This document shows, one piece after another, positions 16,862-26,102 of a stretch of 34,130 bases of DNA; the first letter of the stretch is position 1, and every line of letters starts with the position of its first letter. The position numbers were made by a program, and so were the translations under genes. Source of the DNA: Nevskia sp043781855 (GTDB lineage: Bacteria > Pseudomonadota > Gammaproteobacteria > Nevskiales > Nevskiaceae). Below the pieces are notes generated by a model, which was not told the origin of the DNA, did not search any database, and saw only the letters and a list, made by a program, of their open reading frames with translations. The stretch spans positions 1-34,130 of the forward strand of contig JAYWBB010000095.1 in NCBI GenBank assembly GCA_043781855.1, written 5' to 3'.

Positions 16862-18424
16862 ATGGCCGCTGAAGGCAATATGAAACCCGCGAAGAAGCTT
16901 TCACTCAAGGAAAACTATGCGCTGTTGACGCGTGGCCTCGGCTGGGAGCCGAGCTACCAGAAACAGGAAGACATTTTCCGCAACGTCGCCTTCGAAGGCA
17001 TCAAGATCCACGACTGGGACAAGTGGGAAGACCCGTTCCGTCTGACCATGGACGCCTACTGGAAATATCAGGGCGAGAAGGAGCGGAAGCTCTACGCGAT
17101 CATCGACGCCTTCCAGCAGAACAATGGCCAGTTCAACGTCACCGACGCGCGCTACGTCAACACGCTCAAACTGTTCCTGACCGGCGTCAGCCCGCTGGAA
17201 TACGCGGCGCATCGCGGCTTCGCGATGACCGGCCGGAACTTCCGCGGCGCCAGCGCGCGCATCGCCTCGCAGATGCAGGCGATCGACGAACTCCGCCACG
17301 CGCAGACGCAGGCGCACACGATCAGCCACTACAACAAGTTCTTCAACGGGCTGCACGACTACCCGCACATGTACGACCGGGTCTGGTATCTCTCGGTGCC
17401 GAAGTCGTATTTCGAGGACGCGATGTCGGCCGGGCCGTTCGAGTTCGTCACTGCGATCTCGTTCTCGTTCGAGTACGTGCTGACCAACCTGCTGTTCATG
17501 CCGTTCATGAGCGGTGCCGCGTTCAACGGCGACATGGCGACGGTGACCTTCGGCTTCTCGGCGCAGTCCGACGAGTCGCGCCACATGACGCTGGGTCTCG
17601 AAGTGGTGAAGTTCATCCTCGAACAGGACCCGGGCAACGTTCCCATTGTCCAGCGCTGGCTCGACAAGTGGTTCTGGCGCGGTTACCGGCTGCTGTCGCT
17701 GGTCGCGATGATGATGGACTACATGCTGCCGAAGCGCGTGATGAGCTGGGCCGAAGCCTGGACGATGTATTTCGAGCAGAGCGGCGGCGCGCTGTTCAGC
17801 GATCTCGAACGCTATGGCATTCGCATGCCGAAGTACCACGAGGTGGCGTCGAAGGAAAAGCACCGCCTCTCGCACGAGACCTGGTCCGCGTTCTACAACT
17901 TCACGCATGCCGCCGCATTCCATACCTGGGTGCCGACCGATGCCGAGATGCAGTGGCTGACCGAGAAGTACCCGACGACCTTCGACAAGCTCTACCGGCC
18001 ACGCTTCGAGTTCTGGCGCGGGCAGCAGGAGAAGGGCGAGCGCTTCTACAACAAGACGCTGCCGATGCTGTGCCAGGTCTGCCAGGTGCCGATGTTCTTC
18101 ACCGAACCGGACGACCCCACGAAAATCTGCAACCGCGAGTCGCAGTACCGCGACAACAAATTCCACTTCTGCTCCGACGGCTGCAAGGACATCTTCGACT
18201 TCGAGCCGGAGAAATACGTGCAGGCCTGGTTGCCGGTGCACCAGATCTACCAGGGCAACTGCTTCCGCCCCGGCGTCGATCCCACCGCGCCGGGCTTCGA
18301 CCCGCTGCTCGAAGTTCTCCACTACTACGGCATCAACGTCGGCGAGGACGGTGGCGAGTATCTGGACTCACCCGACCGCAAAAACTGGGAACAGTGGACC
18401 GGCAAGCCCGGTGTCGCACCGTGA
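16862..18424 (+). CDS. dmpN: Phenol hydroxylase diiron oxygenase alpha subunit DmpN (P3)
   Basis: The 520-residue catalytic subunit hydroxylates phenol to catechol at a carboxylate-bridged diiron centre. All six ligands are recognisable: Glu113 (SPLEYAAHRG), Glu143 and His146 (IDELRHAQTQAH), Glu204 (FSFEYVLTN), and Glu238 and His241 (SDESRHMTLG). A C-terminal zinc knuckle typical of phenol hydroxylases has Cys404, 407, 437 and 441. The start at MAAEGNMKPAKK was chosen because GGAG lies about 9 nt upstream; an earlier in-frame Met lies inside dmpM. Full length and intact. Confidence 0.98.
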   Translation: MAAEGNMKPAKKLSLKENYALLTRGLGWEPSYQKQEDIFRNVAFEGIKIHDWDKWEDPFRLTMDAYWKYQGEKERKLYAIIDAFQQNNGQFNVTDARYVNTLKLFLTGVSPLEYAAHRGFAMTGRNFRGASARIASQMQAIDELRHAQTQAHTISHYNKFFNGLHDYPHMYDRVWYLSVPKSYFEDAMSAGPFEFVTAISFSFEYVLTNLLFMPFMSGAAFNGDMATVTFGFSAQSDESRHMTLGLEVVKFILEQDPGNVPIVQRWLDKWFWRGYRLLSLVAMMMDYMLPKRVMSWAEAWTMYFEQSGGALFSDLERYGIRMPKYHEVASKEKHRLSHETWSAFYNFTHAAAFHTWVPTDAEMQWLTEKYPTTFDKLYRPRFEFWRGQQEKGERFYNKTLPMLCQVCQVPMFFTEPDDPTKICNRESQYRDNKFHFCSDGCKDIFDFEPEKYVQAWLPVHQIYQGNCFRPGVDPTAPGFDPLLEVLHYYGINVGEDGGEYLDSPDRKNWEQWTGKPGVAP

Positions 18425-18437
18425 ACTGGAGAATCCA

Positions 18438-18800
18438 ATGAGCGTCGTCGCACTGAAACCCGGCTATACCGGCGAGATCAAGGATCGGGTGGAGAATTTC
18501 CACGGCCAGCAACTACTCTACATCTGCTGGGACGACCACCTGATGTATTGCGCACCGCTATGCATCCCGGTGCCAGGGGAAATGCCCTTCAGCGCGCTGA
18601 CGGAGCAGGTCATTCCCGGCCTGTACCCGGCGCATCCGGACACATTGAGGATCGACTGGAGTCGGGTGCAGTGGTTCAACTCGGGCGTAGCCTTCACGCC
18701 CGACCCGGCGCGCAGCCTGGTCGACAACGGCCTCGGCCACAAGGCCGCGCTGCGCTTCCGCACGCCCGGGCTCACCGGCATCAACGGTTCGTTCAATTGA
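18438..18800 (+). CDS. dmpO: Phenol hydroxylase oxygenase gamma subunit DmpO (P4)
   Basis: The 120-residue small subunit of the hydroxylase has GYTGEIKDRVENFHGQQLLY, ICWDDHLMYCAP and PDTLRIDWSRVQWF, all characteristic of the DmpO/PhhO family. GGAG lies about 8 nt before the chosen ATG, and a longer frame running into dmpN was rejected. It is 13 bp from dmpN and 4 bp from dmpP. Confidence 0.94.
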   Translation: MSVVALKPGYTGEIKDRVENFHGQQLLYICWDDHLMYCAPLCIPVPGEMPFSALTEQVIPGLYPAHPDTLRIDWSRVQWFNSGVAFTPDPARSLVDNGLGHKAALRFRTPGLTGINGSFN

Positions 18801-18804
18801 ACAC

Positions 18805-19869
18805 ATGAGCTACCAGATCACCATCGAGCCGCTGGGCCAGACGGTCGAGGCCGAGGAAGGCCAGACCATTCTCGACGCCTGCCTGCGCGCCGGGGTCTGG
18901 CTGCCGCATGCCTGCTGTCACGGCCTCTGCGCGACTTGCAAGGTGCAGGTGCTCGATGGCGACTTCGAGCACGGCGCCGCTTCGCCGTTCGCGTTGATGG
19001 ACTTCGAACGCGAGGAGCGCAAGGCTCTGGCCTGCTGCGCGACGGTGCAATCCGACGTCACCATCGAGGCCGAGGTTGACGAAGACCCGGACGCGCGTCA
19101 CTGCCCGGTGCGCGACTTCACCGGCCGCGTGGCGGCGCTGGTCGACCTGTCGCCGACGATCAAGGGCATCCACATCGAACTGGCAGGTGAGGGCATCGAG
19201 TTCCAGGCCGGCCAATATGTGCAGGTCGAAATTCCCGGCGAAGATCTGCCGCGCGCGTTCTCGCTGGCCAGCGAGCCGAGCCAGCGCACGCGCCTGGAGC
19301 TCAACGTGCGCCGCGTGCCGAACGGCAAGGGCACGACCTATCTGCACGAAGGGCTGCGTGTCGGCGACGAGCTTCGTTTCTCCGGTCCGCTCGGCCGCTT
19401 CTTCGTGCGCACGTCGGATCCGCAACCGCTGATCTTCATGGCCGGCGGCTCCGGTCTTTCGAGCCCGCGTTCGATGATTCTCGATCTGCTCGGACAAGGC
19501 GAGACGCGCGACATCACGCTGGTCTACGGCGCGCGCAACCGCAGCGAGCTTTACTACCACGAGGATTTCCTCGCGCTGGCCGCCGCGCAGGCCAACTTCC
19601 ATTACCTGCCGGCCCTGAACGAGCCGACCGAGGCCTGCGCCTGGGGCGGTTTCAAAGGCTTCGTGCATCAGGCGGCGAGCGCGCATTTCAGCAACGACTT
19701 CCGCGGCCATCGCGCTTATCTCTGCGGCCCGCCGCCGATGATCGAGGCCTGCATCCGCACCCTGATGCAGGGCCGTCTGTTCGAGCGCGACATCTTCACC
19801 GAGAAATTCCTCACCTCCGCCGATGGCGCCAGCGCGCTGGCAAGAAGCCCGCTGTTCCGGTCGATCTGA
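18805..19869 (+). CDS. dmpP: Phenol hydroxylase reductase DmpP (P5)
   Basis: The 354-residue NADH-dependent reductase feeds electrons to the diiron site. The N-terminal plant-type [2Fe-2S] domain has Cys37, Cys42, Cys45 and Cys77 (C-x4-C-x2-C). The FAD domain carries RAFSLASEPS (the RxYS-like flavin motif), and the NAD domain carries FMAGGSGLSSPRSMI and AYLCGPPPMIEACIRTL. Length matches DmpP (about 353). It follows dmpO by 4 bp with only a weak ribosome site, implying coupling. Confidence 0.97.
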   Translation: MSYQITIEPLGQTVEAEEGQTILDACLRAGVWLPHACCHGLCATCKVQVLDGDFEHGAASPFALMDFEREERKALACCATVQSDVTIEAEVDEDPDARHCPVRDFTGRVAALVDLSPTIKGIHIELAGEGIEFQAGQYVQVEIPGEDLPRAFSLASEPSQRTRLELNVRRVPNGKGTTYLHEGLRVGDELRFSGPLGRFFVRTSDPQPLIFMAGGSGLSSPRSMILDLLGQGETRDITLVYGARNRSELYYHEDFLALAAAQANFHYLPALNEPTEACAWGGFKGFVHQAASAHFSNDFRGHRAYLCGPPPMIEACIRTLMQGRLFERDIFTEKFLTSADGASALARSPLFRSI

Positions 19870-19874
19870 CGACG

Positions 19875-20243
19875 ATGCAGGCCTTGGCTTTTCGCATCCA
19901 CATCGAGAACTGCGGCGAGAGCTTCATCTGCGCCGACGGCCAGAACGTGCTGCGCGGCATGGAATGCCTGGGGCGTCGCGGCATTCCGGTCGGCTGTCGT
20001 GGCGGCGGCTGCGGCGTCTGCAAGGTGCGCGTACTCGAAGGCGGGTACCGCACCGACAAGATGAGCCGCGCCTGCGTCAGCGAAGACGAACAGGCACAGG
20101 GTTATGCGCTGGCCTGCCGCCTGTTCGCGAGCGGCGACCTGCGTCTGCAAGTGGTGGGACCGATGGCGCGTGCGCTGGGCGGCAGCGCGACAAATTTCAT
20201 TTTCTACGGCGCGCCTGCGGCGCCGCCGGGCAGCACCGACTAG
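19875..20243 (+). CDS. dmpQ: Chloroplast-type ferredoxin that reactivates catechol 2,3-dioxygenase
   Basis: The 122-residue [2Fe-2S] ferredoxin has Cys41, Cys46, Cys49 and Cys81 (VGCRGGGCGVCKVRVLEGGY), as in XylT/DmpQ. In relatives this protein re-reduces the active-site iron of catechol 2,3-dioxygenase after substituted catechols inactivate it. Its place directly before the dioxygenase gene fits that role. It starts 5 bp after dmpP. Its Gly/Pro-rich end (GAPAAPPGSTD) makes it slightly longer than relatives. Confidence 0.92.
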   Translation: MQALAFRIHIENCGESFICADGQNVLRGMECLGRRGIPVGCRGGGCGVCKVRVLEGGYRTDKMSRACVSEDEQAQGYALACRLFASGDLRLQVVGPMARALGGSATNFIFYGAPAAPPGSTD

Positions 20244-20252
20244 GAGAACAAG

Positions 20253-21185
20253 ATGGCATTGACTGGCGTATTGCGGCCCGGACACGTGGCTCTGCGGGTA
20301 CTCGACATGGTGGCCTCGGTGCGCCACTACACCGAGGTTCTTGGTCTGATCGAAACCGCGCGCGACGACAAGGGCCGGGTGTTCCTCAAGGCCTGGGACG
20401 AGCACGACCATCACAGTGTCGTGCTGCGCGAAACCGATTCCGCCGGCATGGACTACATGGGCTGGCGTGTCGATTCGCCGGCAACACTCGAACGCCTGGC
20501 GAAGGACATCGAGGTCTCGAAGCTCGCCACCGATCTGAACTGGGTTGCCGCCGGCGAGCACCCGTGTACCGGTCGGCGCTTCCGCTTCACCACGCCCACC
20601 GGCCACGTGATGGAGCTGTATGCCGAGAAGGAAAAAATCGGCAACGGCATGCCGACGACCAATCCCGAGGTCTGGCCCGACGGCCTGCTCGGCATGGCGC
20701 CGACGCGCTTCGACCACTGCCTGCTGTACGGTGACGATCTCGACAACACGATGAAGCTGTTCATCGACGTGCTCGGCTTCACGCTGACCGAGCAGGTGGT
20801 CGCCGGCCCGGACAAGTTGGTCATCAGCGCCTTCATGACCTGCTCGAACAAACCGCACGACGTCGCCTTCATCCGCCAGCCGGTCAAAAACAAGTTCCAC
20901 CACGCCTCGTTCCTGCTCGACAACTGGGGCGAGGTGCTGAAGGCGGCCGACATCATCTCGAAGAAGCGCGTGTCGCTGGACATCGGCCCGACGCGCCACG
21001 GCATCACGCGCGGCGAGACGATCTATTTCTTCGATCCCTCCGGCAACCGCAACGAGGTGTTCTCGGGCGGCTACATCTCCTATCCGGATCGCCCGGTGTT
21101 GACCTGGACCGACGACGAACTCGGCCGCGCGATCTTCTATCACGACCGCAAGCTCAACCATGCCTTCCTGTCGGTGGTGACCTGA
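20253..21185 (+). CDS. dmpB: Catechol 2,3-dioxygenase (extradiol, meta cleavage)
   Basis: The 310-residue non-heme Fe(II) enzyme opens catechol to 2-hydroxymuconic semialdehyde. Iron ligands are His155 (RFDHCLLYG), one of the His-His pair at 216-217 (KFHHASFLLD) and Glu268 (GNRNEVFSGG). The family stretch DIGPTRHGITRGETIYFFDP is complete. Closest type is XylE/DmpB (I.2.A extradiol). A clear TAGGAGAACAAG ribosome region precedes the ATG. No disrupting change is seen. Confidence 0.98.
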   Translation: MALTGVLRPGHVALRVLDMVASVRHYTEVLGLIETARDDKGRVFLKAWDEHDHHSVVLRETDSAGMDYMGWRVDSPATLERLAKDIEVSKLATDLNWVAAGEHPCTGRRFRFTTPTGHVMELYAEKEKIGNGMPTTNPEVWPDGLLGMAPTRFDHCLLYGDDLDNTMKLFIDVLGFTLTEQVVAGPDKLVISAFMTCSNKPHDVAFIRQPVKNKFHHASFLLDNWGEVLKAADIISKKRVSLDIGPTRHGITRGETIYFFDPSGNRNEVFSGGYISYPDRPVLTWTDDELGRAIFYHDRKLNHAFLSVVT

Positions 21186-21189
21186 AGTG

Positions 21190-22713
21190 ATGGCCAACGA
21201 TCATCTCGGCATCGCGTCGCGTCCGGCCGTTGCTGTTGCTGCCGCCGCTACGCACGAATTCCGGCATTTCATCGACGGCGCATTCGTCGCGTCGGCAAGC
21301 GGGAGGACATTCGAGAACCGCAACCCGGTCGACGGTTCGCTGATCGGCGCGGTCTGCGAAGGCGGCCGTCCGGAAGTCGACGCGGCAGTCGCGGCCGCGC
21401 ATGCCGCGATGCGCGGGCCCTGGGGCCGCATGCCGCTGACGCAGCGGGTCGAGCTGCTCTACAAGGTTGCCGACGAGATCAACCGCCGCTTCGACGATTT
21501 CCTGGCTGCCGAGGTCGCCGACACCGGCAAGCCGGTGAGTCTGGCCTCGCACATCGACATTCCGCGCGGCGCAGCCAATTTCAAGATCTTTGCCGACGTC
21601 ATCAAGAACGTGCCGACCGAGACCTTCGAGATGGCGACCCCCGACGGTGGCGAGGCGCTGAACTACGCGGTGCGCGTACCGCGCGGTGTCGTCGCCGTGG
21701 TCTGCCCCTGGAACCTGCCGCTGCTGCTGATGACCTGGAAGGTCGGCCCGGCGCTGGCCTGCGGCAATGCGGTCGTGGTCAAGCCTTCGGAAGAAACCCC
21801 GGCGACGGCCACCTTGCTCGGCGAAGTGATGAACGCGGTCGGCATTCCCAAGGGCGTCTACAACGTCGTGCATGGCCTCGGCCCCGATTCGGCCGGTGAA
21901 TTCCTGACTTCGCATCCCGGCGTCAACGCAATCACCTTCACCGGCGAGACGCGTACCGGCGAGGCGATCATGCGTGCCGCAGCCAGGGGTGTGCGGCCGG
22001 TGTCGTTCGAACTCGGCGGCAAGAACGCCGGCATCGTCTTCGCCGACGCCGATTTCGAGGCGGCGGTCGACGGCATCGCGCGCGCCGTATTCGTCAACTG
22101 TGGCCAGGTCTGCCTCGGCACCGAGCGCGTCTACGTCGAGCGGCCGATCTTCGAGAAATTCGTCGCCGCGCTGAAAGTGCGGGCCGAGGCGATGAAGCCC
22201 GGCCGGCCGCAGGACAAGGCCACCGGCATCGGGCCGCTGATCAGCCAGGAGCATCGCAGCAAGGTGCTCTCCTATTACGAGAAGGCACGCGCCGAAGGCG
22301 CGACGGTGGTCACCGGCGGCGGCGTGCCGTCGATGCCGGCGGAACTGAAAGAGGGCTGCTGGGTGCAGCCGACGATCTGGACCGGCCTGCCCGAGACGGC
22401 CTCGGTGGTGCGCGAAGAAATCTTCGGACCCTGCTGCCATATCGCGCCGTTCGACAGCGAGGACGAGGCGGTGAATCTCGCCAACGACACGCCCTACGGA
22501 CTCTGCACAACGGTCTGGACGACCCATCTCGGCCGCGCGCATCGCGTAGCGAAGCGCATCGAGGTTGGCCTCTGCTGGATCAATAGCTGGTTCCTGCGCG
22601 ATCTGCGCACGCCCTTTGGCGGCTCGAAGCAATCCGGCATCGGCCGCGAAGGCGGCGTGCATTCGCTGGAGTTCTATACCGAGCTGCGCAACGTCTGCGT
22701 GAAGTTCACCTGA
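21190..22713 (+). CDS. dmpC: 2-hydroxymuconic semialdehyde dehydrogenase
   Basis: The 507-residue aldehyde dehydrogenase oxidises 2-hydroxymuconic semialdehyde with NAD+ to 2-hydroxymuconate, opening the 4-oxalocrotonate branch. Visible motifs are PWNLPLLL (173-180), VKPSEETP, Glu274 in FELGGKN and catalytic Cys308 in NCGQVCLGTERVYV. The ATG at 21190 was preferred to the adjacent in-frame GTG at 21187. It follows dmpB by 4 bp and is 2 bp from dmpD. Confidence 0.95.
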   Translation: MANDHLGIASRPAVAVAAAATHEFRHFIDGAFVASASGRTFENRNPVDGSLIGAVCEGGRPEVDAAVAAAHAAMRGPWGRMPLTQRVELLYKVADEINRRFDDFLAAEVADTGKPVSLASHIDIPRGAANFKIFADVIKNVPTETFEMATPDGGEALNYAVRVPRGVVAVVCPWNLPLLLMTWKVGPALACGNAVVVKPSEETPATATLLGEVMNAVGIPKGVYNVVHGLGPDSAGEFLTSHPGVNAITFTGETRTGEAIMRAAARGVRPVSFELGGKNAGIVFADADFEAAVDGIARAVFVNCGQVCLGTERVYVERPIFEKFVAALKVRAEAMKPGRPQDKATGIGPLISQEHRSKVLSYYEKARAEGATVVTGGGVPSMPAELKEGCWVQPTIWTGLPETASVVREEIFGPCCHIAPFDSEDEAVNLANDTPYGLCTTVWTTHLGRAHRVAKRIEVGLCWINSWFLRDLRTPFGGSKQSGIGREGGVHSLEFYTELRNVCVKFT

Positions 22714-22715
22714 CC

Positions 22716-23555
22716 ATGAACCCAAACCCAGTCAACGATCCCGAGATCGGCCGCAGCATCCTCGCCGCCGGCGTCCGGACCAATTACCACGACGCCGGGC
22801 AAGGCGCGCCGGTGCTGCTGTTGCACGGTTCCGGCCCCGGCGTCAGCGCCTGGGCCAATTGGCGGCTGGTGCTGCCGGTACTGGCGAAGCAGCGGCGCGT
22901 GATCGCGCCCGATCTCGTCGGCTTCGGCTTCACCGATCGGCCGGCGAACCATCGCTACACCCTCGACAACTGGGTGACGCATGCCATTGGCGTTCTCGAT
23001 GCGCTCGACCTGAAGCAGGTCGACCTCGTCGGCAATTCCTTCGGCGGCGGGCTGGCGCTGGCGCTGGCGATCCGTCATCCGCAGCGCGTGCGCCGGCTGG
23101 CGCTGATGGGCAGCGTCGGCGTGCCGTTCACCATCACACCGGCGCTGGACGCAGTCTGGGCTTACCAGCCGTCGTTCGAAAGCATGCGGAAAATGATGGG
23201 CCTCTTCGCCTACGACCGCAGTCTGGTCAACGACGAACTCGCCGAGCTGCGCTACCGCGCCAGCATTCGCCCGGGTTTCCAGGAATCGTACGCCGCGATG
23301 TTCCCGGCGCCGCGCCAGGCGTCCGTCGATGCGCTGTGCAGCCGCGAGGCCGACATCCGTGCACTGCCCAACGAGACGCTGGTGATCCACGGCCGCGAGG
23401 ACCAGGTGATTCCACTCGCGAATGGACTCACGTTGGCCGAGTGGATTCCAAATGCACAACTCCACGTGTTCGGCAAATGCGGTCACTGGACCCAGATCGA
23501 ACATGCTGCCCGCTTTGCACGCCTGGTCGGCGACTTCCTGGCCGAAGCGAACTGA
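22716..23555 (+). CDS. dmpD: 2-hydroxymuconic semialdehyde hydrolase
   Basis: The 279-residue alpha/beta hydrolase cleaves the ring-fission product to 2-hydroxypenta-2,4-dienoate plus formate (or acetate from methylcatechols). The oxyanion loop is LLLHGSGPGVSAW (35-47). The nucleophile Ser108 sits in GNSFGGG, with Asp229 in HGREDQVIP and His257 in GKCGHWTQ. Ser and acid spacing match DmpD/XylF. This branch bypasses 4-oxalocrotonate, which matters because no tautomerase gene is found here. Confidence 0.95.
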   Translation: MNPNPVNDPEIGRSILAAGVRTNYHDAGQGAPVLLLHGSGPGVSAWANWRLVLPVLAKQRRVIAPDLVGFGFTDRPANHRYTLDNWVTHAIGVLDALDLKQVDLVGNSFGGGLALALAIRHPQRVRRLALMGSVGVPFTITPALDAVWAYQPSFESMRKMMGLFAYDRSLVNDELAELRYRASIRPGFQESYAAMFPAPRQASVDALCSREADIRALPNETLVIHGREDQVIPLANGLTLAEWIPNAQLHVFGKCGHWTQIEHAARFARLVGDFLAEAN

Positions 23556-23571
23556 ACCGTCAATCGAAAGC

Positions 23572-24354
23572 ATGAATCCCGAAAAAATACAGCATTACGG
23601 CGATGAGCTCTATCAGTCGCTGGTCGAGCGCAGGCCGGTCGCGCCGCTGACCGAACGCGAGCCCGATCTGCACCTCGAAGACGCCTACCGCATCCAGCTG
23701 TGCATGATCCAGCGCCGCCTCGAAAAGGGCGAGCGCGTGATCGGCAAGAAGATCGGCGTCACCAGCCGCGCGGTGATGGAGATGCTGAAGGTCTACCAGC
23801 CGGATTTTGGCCAGTTGCTGTCCGGCATGGTCTACAGCGAGGGCGAGGCGATTCCGGTCGACACCTTGATTGCACCGCGCGCCGAGGCCGAGGTTGCGTT
23901 CATTCTCAAGCACGATCTCAACGGCCCCGGTGTCACCGCCGCCGATGTGCTGCGGGCCACCGACTTCGTGCTGCCCTGTTTCGAGATCGTCGACTCGCGC
24001 ATCAAGGACTGGAAAATAAAAATCCAGGACACCGTCGCCGACAACGCCTCCTGCGGCGTGTTCGTGCTCGGCGGCACCGCGCGCAGTCTGCGCGGGCTGG
24101 ACCTCGCGGTGGCGGGCATGGTGGTCGAGAAGAACGGCGACATCGTCAGCACGTCCGCCGGTGCGGCGGTACAGGGCTCGCCAGTCAACGCCGTCGCCTG
24201 GCTCGCCAATACGCTCGGTGCGCTCGGCATTCCGCTGAAAGCCGGCGAAGTGATTTTGTCCGGATCGCAGTCGCCGCTGATGCCGGTCGTGGCCGGCGAT
24301 TCCTTCACGTGCAGCGTCGGCGGTCTCGGCGGCTGCTCGGTCCGTTTCTGCTGA
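23572..24354 (+). CDS. dmpE: 2-hydroxypenta-2,4-dienoate (2-oxopent-4-enoate) hydratase
   Basis: The 260-residue metal-dependent hydratase adds water to give 4-hydroxy-2-oxovalerate. IGKKIGVTSRAVMEMLKVYQ, RAEAEVAFILKHDL, ATDFVLPCFEIVDSRI and VVAGDSFTCSVGGLG are typical of DmpE/MhpD. The start follows the dmpD stop by 16 bp. It shares the fold of its direct neighbour dmpH, with which the family forms a complex. Confidence 0.95.
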   Translation: MNPEKIQHYGDELYQSLVERRPVAPLTEREPDLHLEDAYRIQLCMIQRRLEKGERVIGKKIGVTSRAVMEMLKVYQPDFGQLLSGMVYSEGEAIPVDTLIAPRAEAEVAFILKHDLNGPGVTAADVLRATDFVLPCFEIVDSRIKDWKIKIQDTVADNASCGVFVLGGTARSLRGLDLAVAGMVVEKNGDIVSTSAGAAVQGSPVNAVAWLANTLGALGIPLKAGEVILSGSQSPLMPVVAGDSFTCSVGGLGGCSVRFC

Positions 24355-24365
24355 CGCGCCCTGCC

Positions 24366-25154
24366 ATGACCCTTGATCAAGACCTCATCCGGCAACTCGC
24401 CGAACGGCTCGAAAACGCCGAGTTGAACGCCCGCGCCGTGACCAAGATCACCGACGCCCACCCGCAGCTCGACTGGGATGACGCCTACGCGATCCAGCAC
24501 GAAATCCGCCGGCGCAAGGAAGCGCGCGGCCACCGCGTTGCCGGTCTCAAGGCCGGGCTGACCTCGCGCGCCAAGATGAAACAGATGGGGGTGGAGACTC
24601 CGGTCTTCGGCCTGCTGTTCGACTACATGAGTGTTGCCAATGGCGGCGAGATCAAGGTTTCGCAGCTGATTCATCCGAAGGTGGAGGCAGAGATCGCCTT
24701 CGTGCTCAAGACCGCATTGCGCGGGCCGGGCTGCCACGTCGGCGCCGTGCTGGCTGCGACCGATTTCGTGGTGCCGGCCGTGGAGATCATCGACTCGCGC
24801 TACGAGAACTTCCGCTTCGATCTCGCCAGCGTGATCGCCGACAACACCTCGTCGTCGCGTTTCGTCGTCGGCGATATCGCGCGCGAAGTCGCGGGCATGG
24901 ACCTGCGCACGCTCGGCATCGTCATGGAAAAGAACGGCGCGATCGCCGCACTGGCCGCCGGCGCCGCCGTGCTCGGCCATCCTGCCGCCGCCGTGGCCAT
25001 GCTCGCGAACACGCTGGCCAAACGCGGCGAGGAAATTCCCGCCGGCACTTTCATCATGAGCGGCGGCGCCACCGAGGCGATTCCGGTTGCCGCCGGCGAC
25101 GCGATCCATGTCCGTTTCCAGGACCTGGGCAGCGTGTCGATGCGCTTCGTCTAG
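24366..25154 (+). CDS. dmpH: 4-oxalocrotonate decarboxylase
   Basis: The 262-residue Mg-dependent decarboxylase turns 2-oxo-3-hexenedioate into 2-hydroxypentadienoate. VAGLKAGLTSRAKMKQMGVE, VEAEIAFVLKTALRGPG and SRYENFRFDLASVIADNTSS are signature stretches that separate DmpH from DmpE. In the reference dmp operon this gene sits after dmpG, whereas here it lies directly after dmpE with an 11-bp gap. XylI/XylJ homologues work as a complex that channels the unstable dienol, so adjacency is sensible. Confidence 0.94.
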   Translation: MTLDQDLIRQLAERLENAELNARAVTKITDAHPQLDWDDAYAIQHEIRRRKEARGHRVAGLKAGLTSRAKMKQMGVETPVFGLLFDYMSVANGGEIKVSQLIHPKVEAEIAFVLKTALRGPGCHVGAVLAATDFVVPAVEIIDSRYENFRFDLASVIADNTSSSRFVVGDIAREVAGMDLRTLGIVMEKNGAIAALAAGAAVLGHPAAAVAMLANTLAKRGEEIPAGTFIMSGGATEAIPVAAGDAIHVRFQDLGSVSMRFV

Positions 25155-25173
25155 TACCGACCCAGGAACAACC

Positions 25174-26091
25174 ATGAACAAGATTCGCTGCGCCATTATC
25201 GGCCCCGGCAATATCGGCACCGATCTGCTGTACAAGCTGCGCCGCTCGAAAGTACTGGAGCCGGTCTGGATGGTCGGCGTCGATGCGACCTCCGAAGGTC
25301 TGGCCCGCGCCCGCGATTTCGGGCTCAAAACCACCGATCAGGGCGTCGACGGCCTGGTGCCGCATGTGCACGCCGACGGCATACAGATCGCCTTCGACGC
25401 CACGTCCGCGTATGCGCACAAGGCCCACTCGGCGAAGCTCAACGCGCTCGGCGTGATGATGATCGACCTCACGCCCGCCGCCATCGGCCCTTACTGCGTG
25501 CCGCCGATCAATCTGAAGGCGCACGCCGGCAAGCGCGAGATGAACGTCAACATGGTGACCTGCGGCGGCCAGGCGACGATCCCGATGGTCTACGCGGTAT
25601 CGCGCGTACAGCGGGTGAAGTACGCCGAGATCGTCGCCACCGTGGCTTCGAAATCGATCGGTCCGGGCACGCGCCGGAACATCGACGAGTTCACGCGCAC
25701 CACGGCCGCTGCCGTAGCCAAAGTCGGCGGCGCCGACGAGGGCAAGGCCATCATCATCGTCAATCCGGCCGAGCCGCCGATGATCATGCGCGACACGGTG
25801 CACTGCCTGACCGCCGAGCCGCCGCGCCAGAAGGAAATCGAGGCCTCGGTGAAGGAGATGCTGGCCGAGGTCCAGAAGTACGTGCCGGGTTATCGACTGG
25901 TCAACGGCCCGGTGTTCGACGGCAATCGCGTCACCAGCTTCATGCAGGTCGAAGGCCTCGGCGATTTCCTGCCGAAATATGCCGGCAACCTCGACATCAT
26001 GACCGCTTCGGCCACCCGCACGGCAGAGATGTTCGCCGAAGAAATCCTGAGCGGGCGCCTGACGCTCGCCGCTGCCCTCGCCGCCGCCTGA
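25174..26091 (+). CDS. dmpF: Acylating acetaldehyde dehydrogenase
   Basis: The 305-residue enzyme converts acetaldehyde, NAD+ and CoA to acetyl-CoA. The nucleotide loop is IIGPGNIGTD (8-17), and catalytic Cys130 sits in MVTCGGQATIP. SIGPGTRRNIDEFTRTT and SFMQVEGLGDFLPKYAGNLD are family signatures. AGGA precedes the start. It pairs with the following aldolase DmpG, to which acetaldehyde is channelled in the known complex. Confidence 0.97.
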   Translation: MNKIRCAIIGPGNIGTDLLYKLRRSKVLEPVWMVGVDATSEGLARARDFGLKTTDQGVDGLVPHVHADGIQIAFDATSAYAHKAHSAKLNALGVMMIDLTPAAIGPYCVPPINLKAHAGKREMNVNMVTCGGQATIPMVYAVSRVQRVKYAEIVATVASKSIGPGTRRNIDEFTRTTAAAVAKVGGADEGKAIIIVNPAEPPMIMRDTVHCLTAEPPRQKEIEASVKEMLAEVQKYVPGYRLVNGPVFDGNRVTSFMQVEGLGDFLPKYAGNLDIMTASATRTAEMFAEEILSGRLTLAAALAAA

Positions 26092-26102
26092 GAAGCCATC
26101 CG

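Noticed and set aside
16901..18322. A 473-residue minus-strand open frame opposite dmpN
   Set aside because: Long antisense frames are common in GC-rich coding DNA. The product is Arg/Glu/Val-rich with no recognisable domain, and dmpN is unmistakable.
21187..21189. GTG as the dmpC start
   Set aside because: The adjacent ATG at 21190 is the simpler choice and changes the protein by one residue only.
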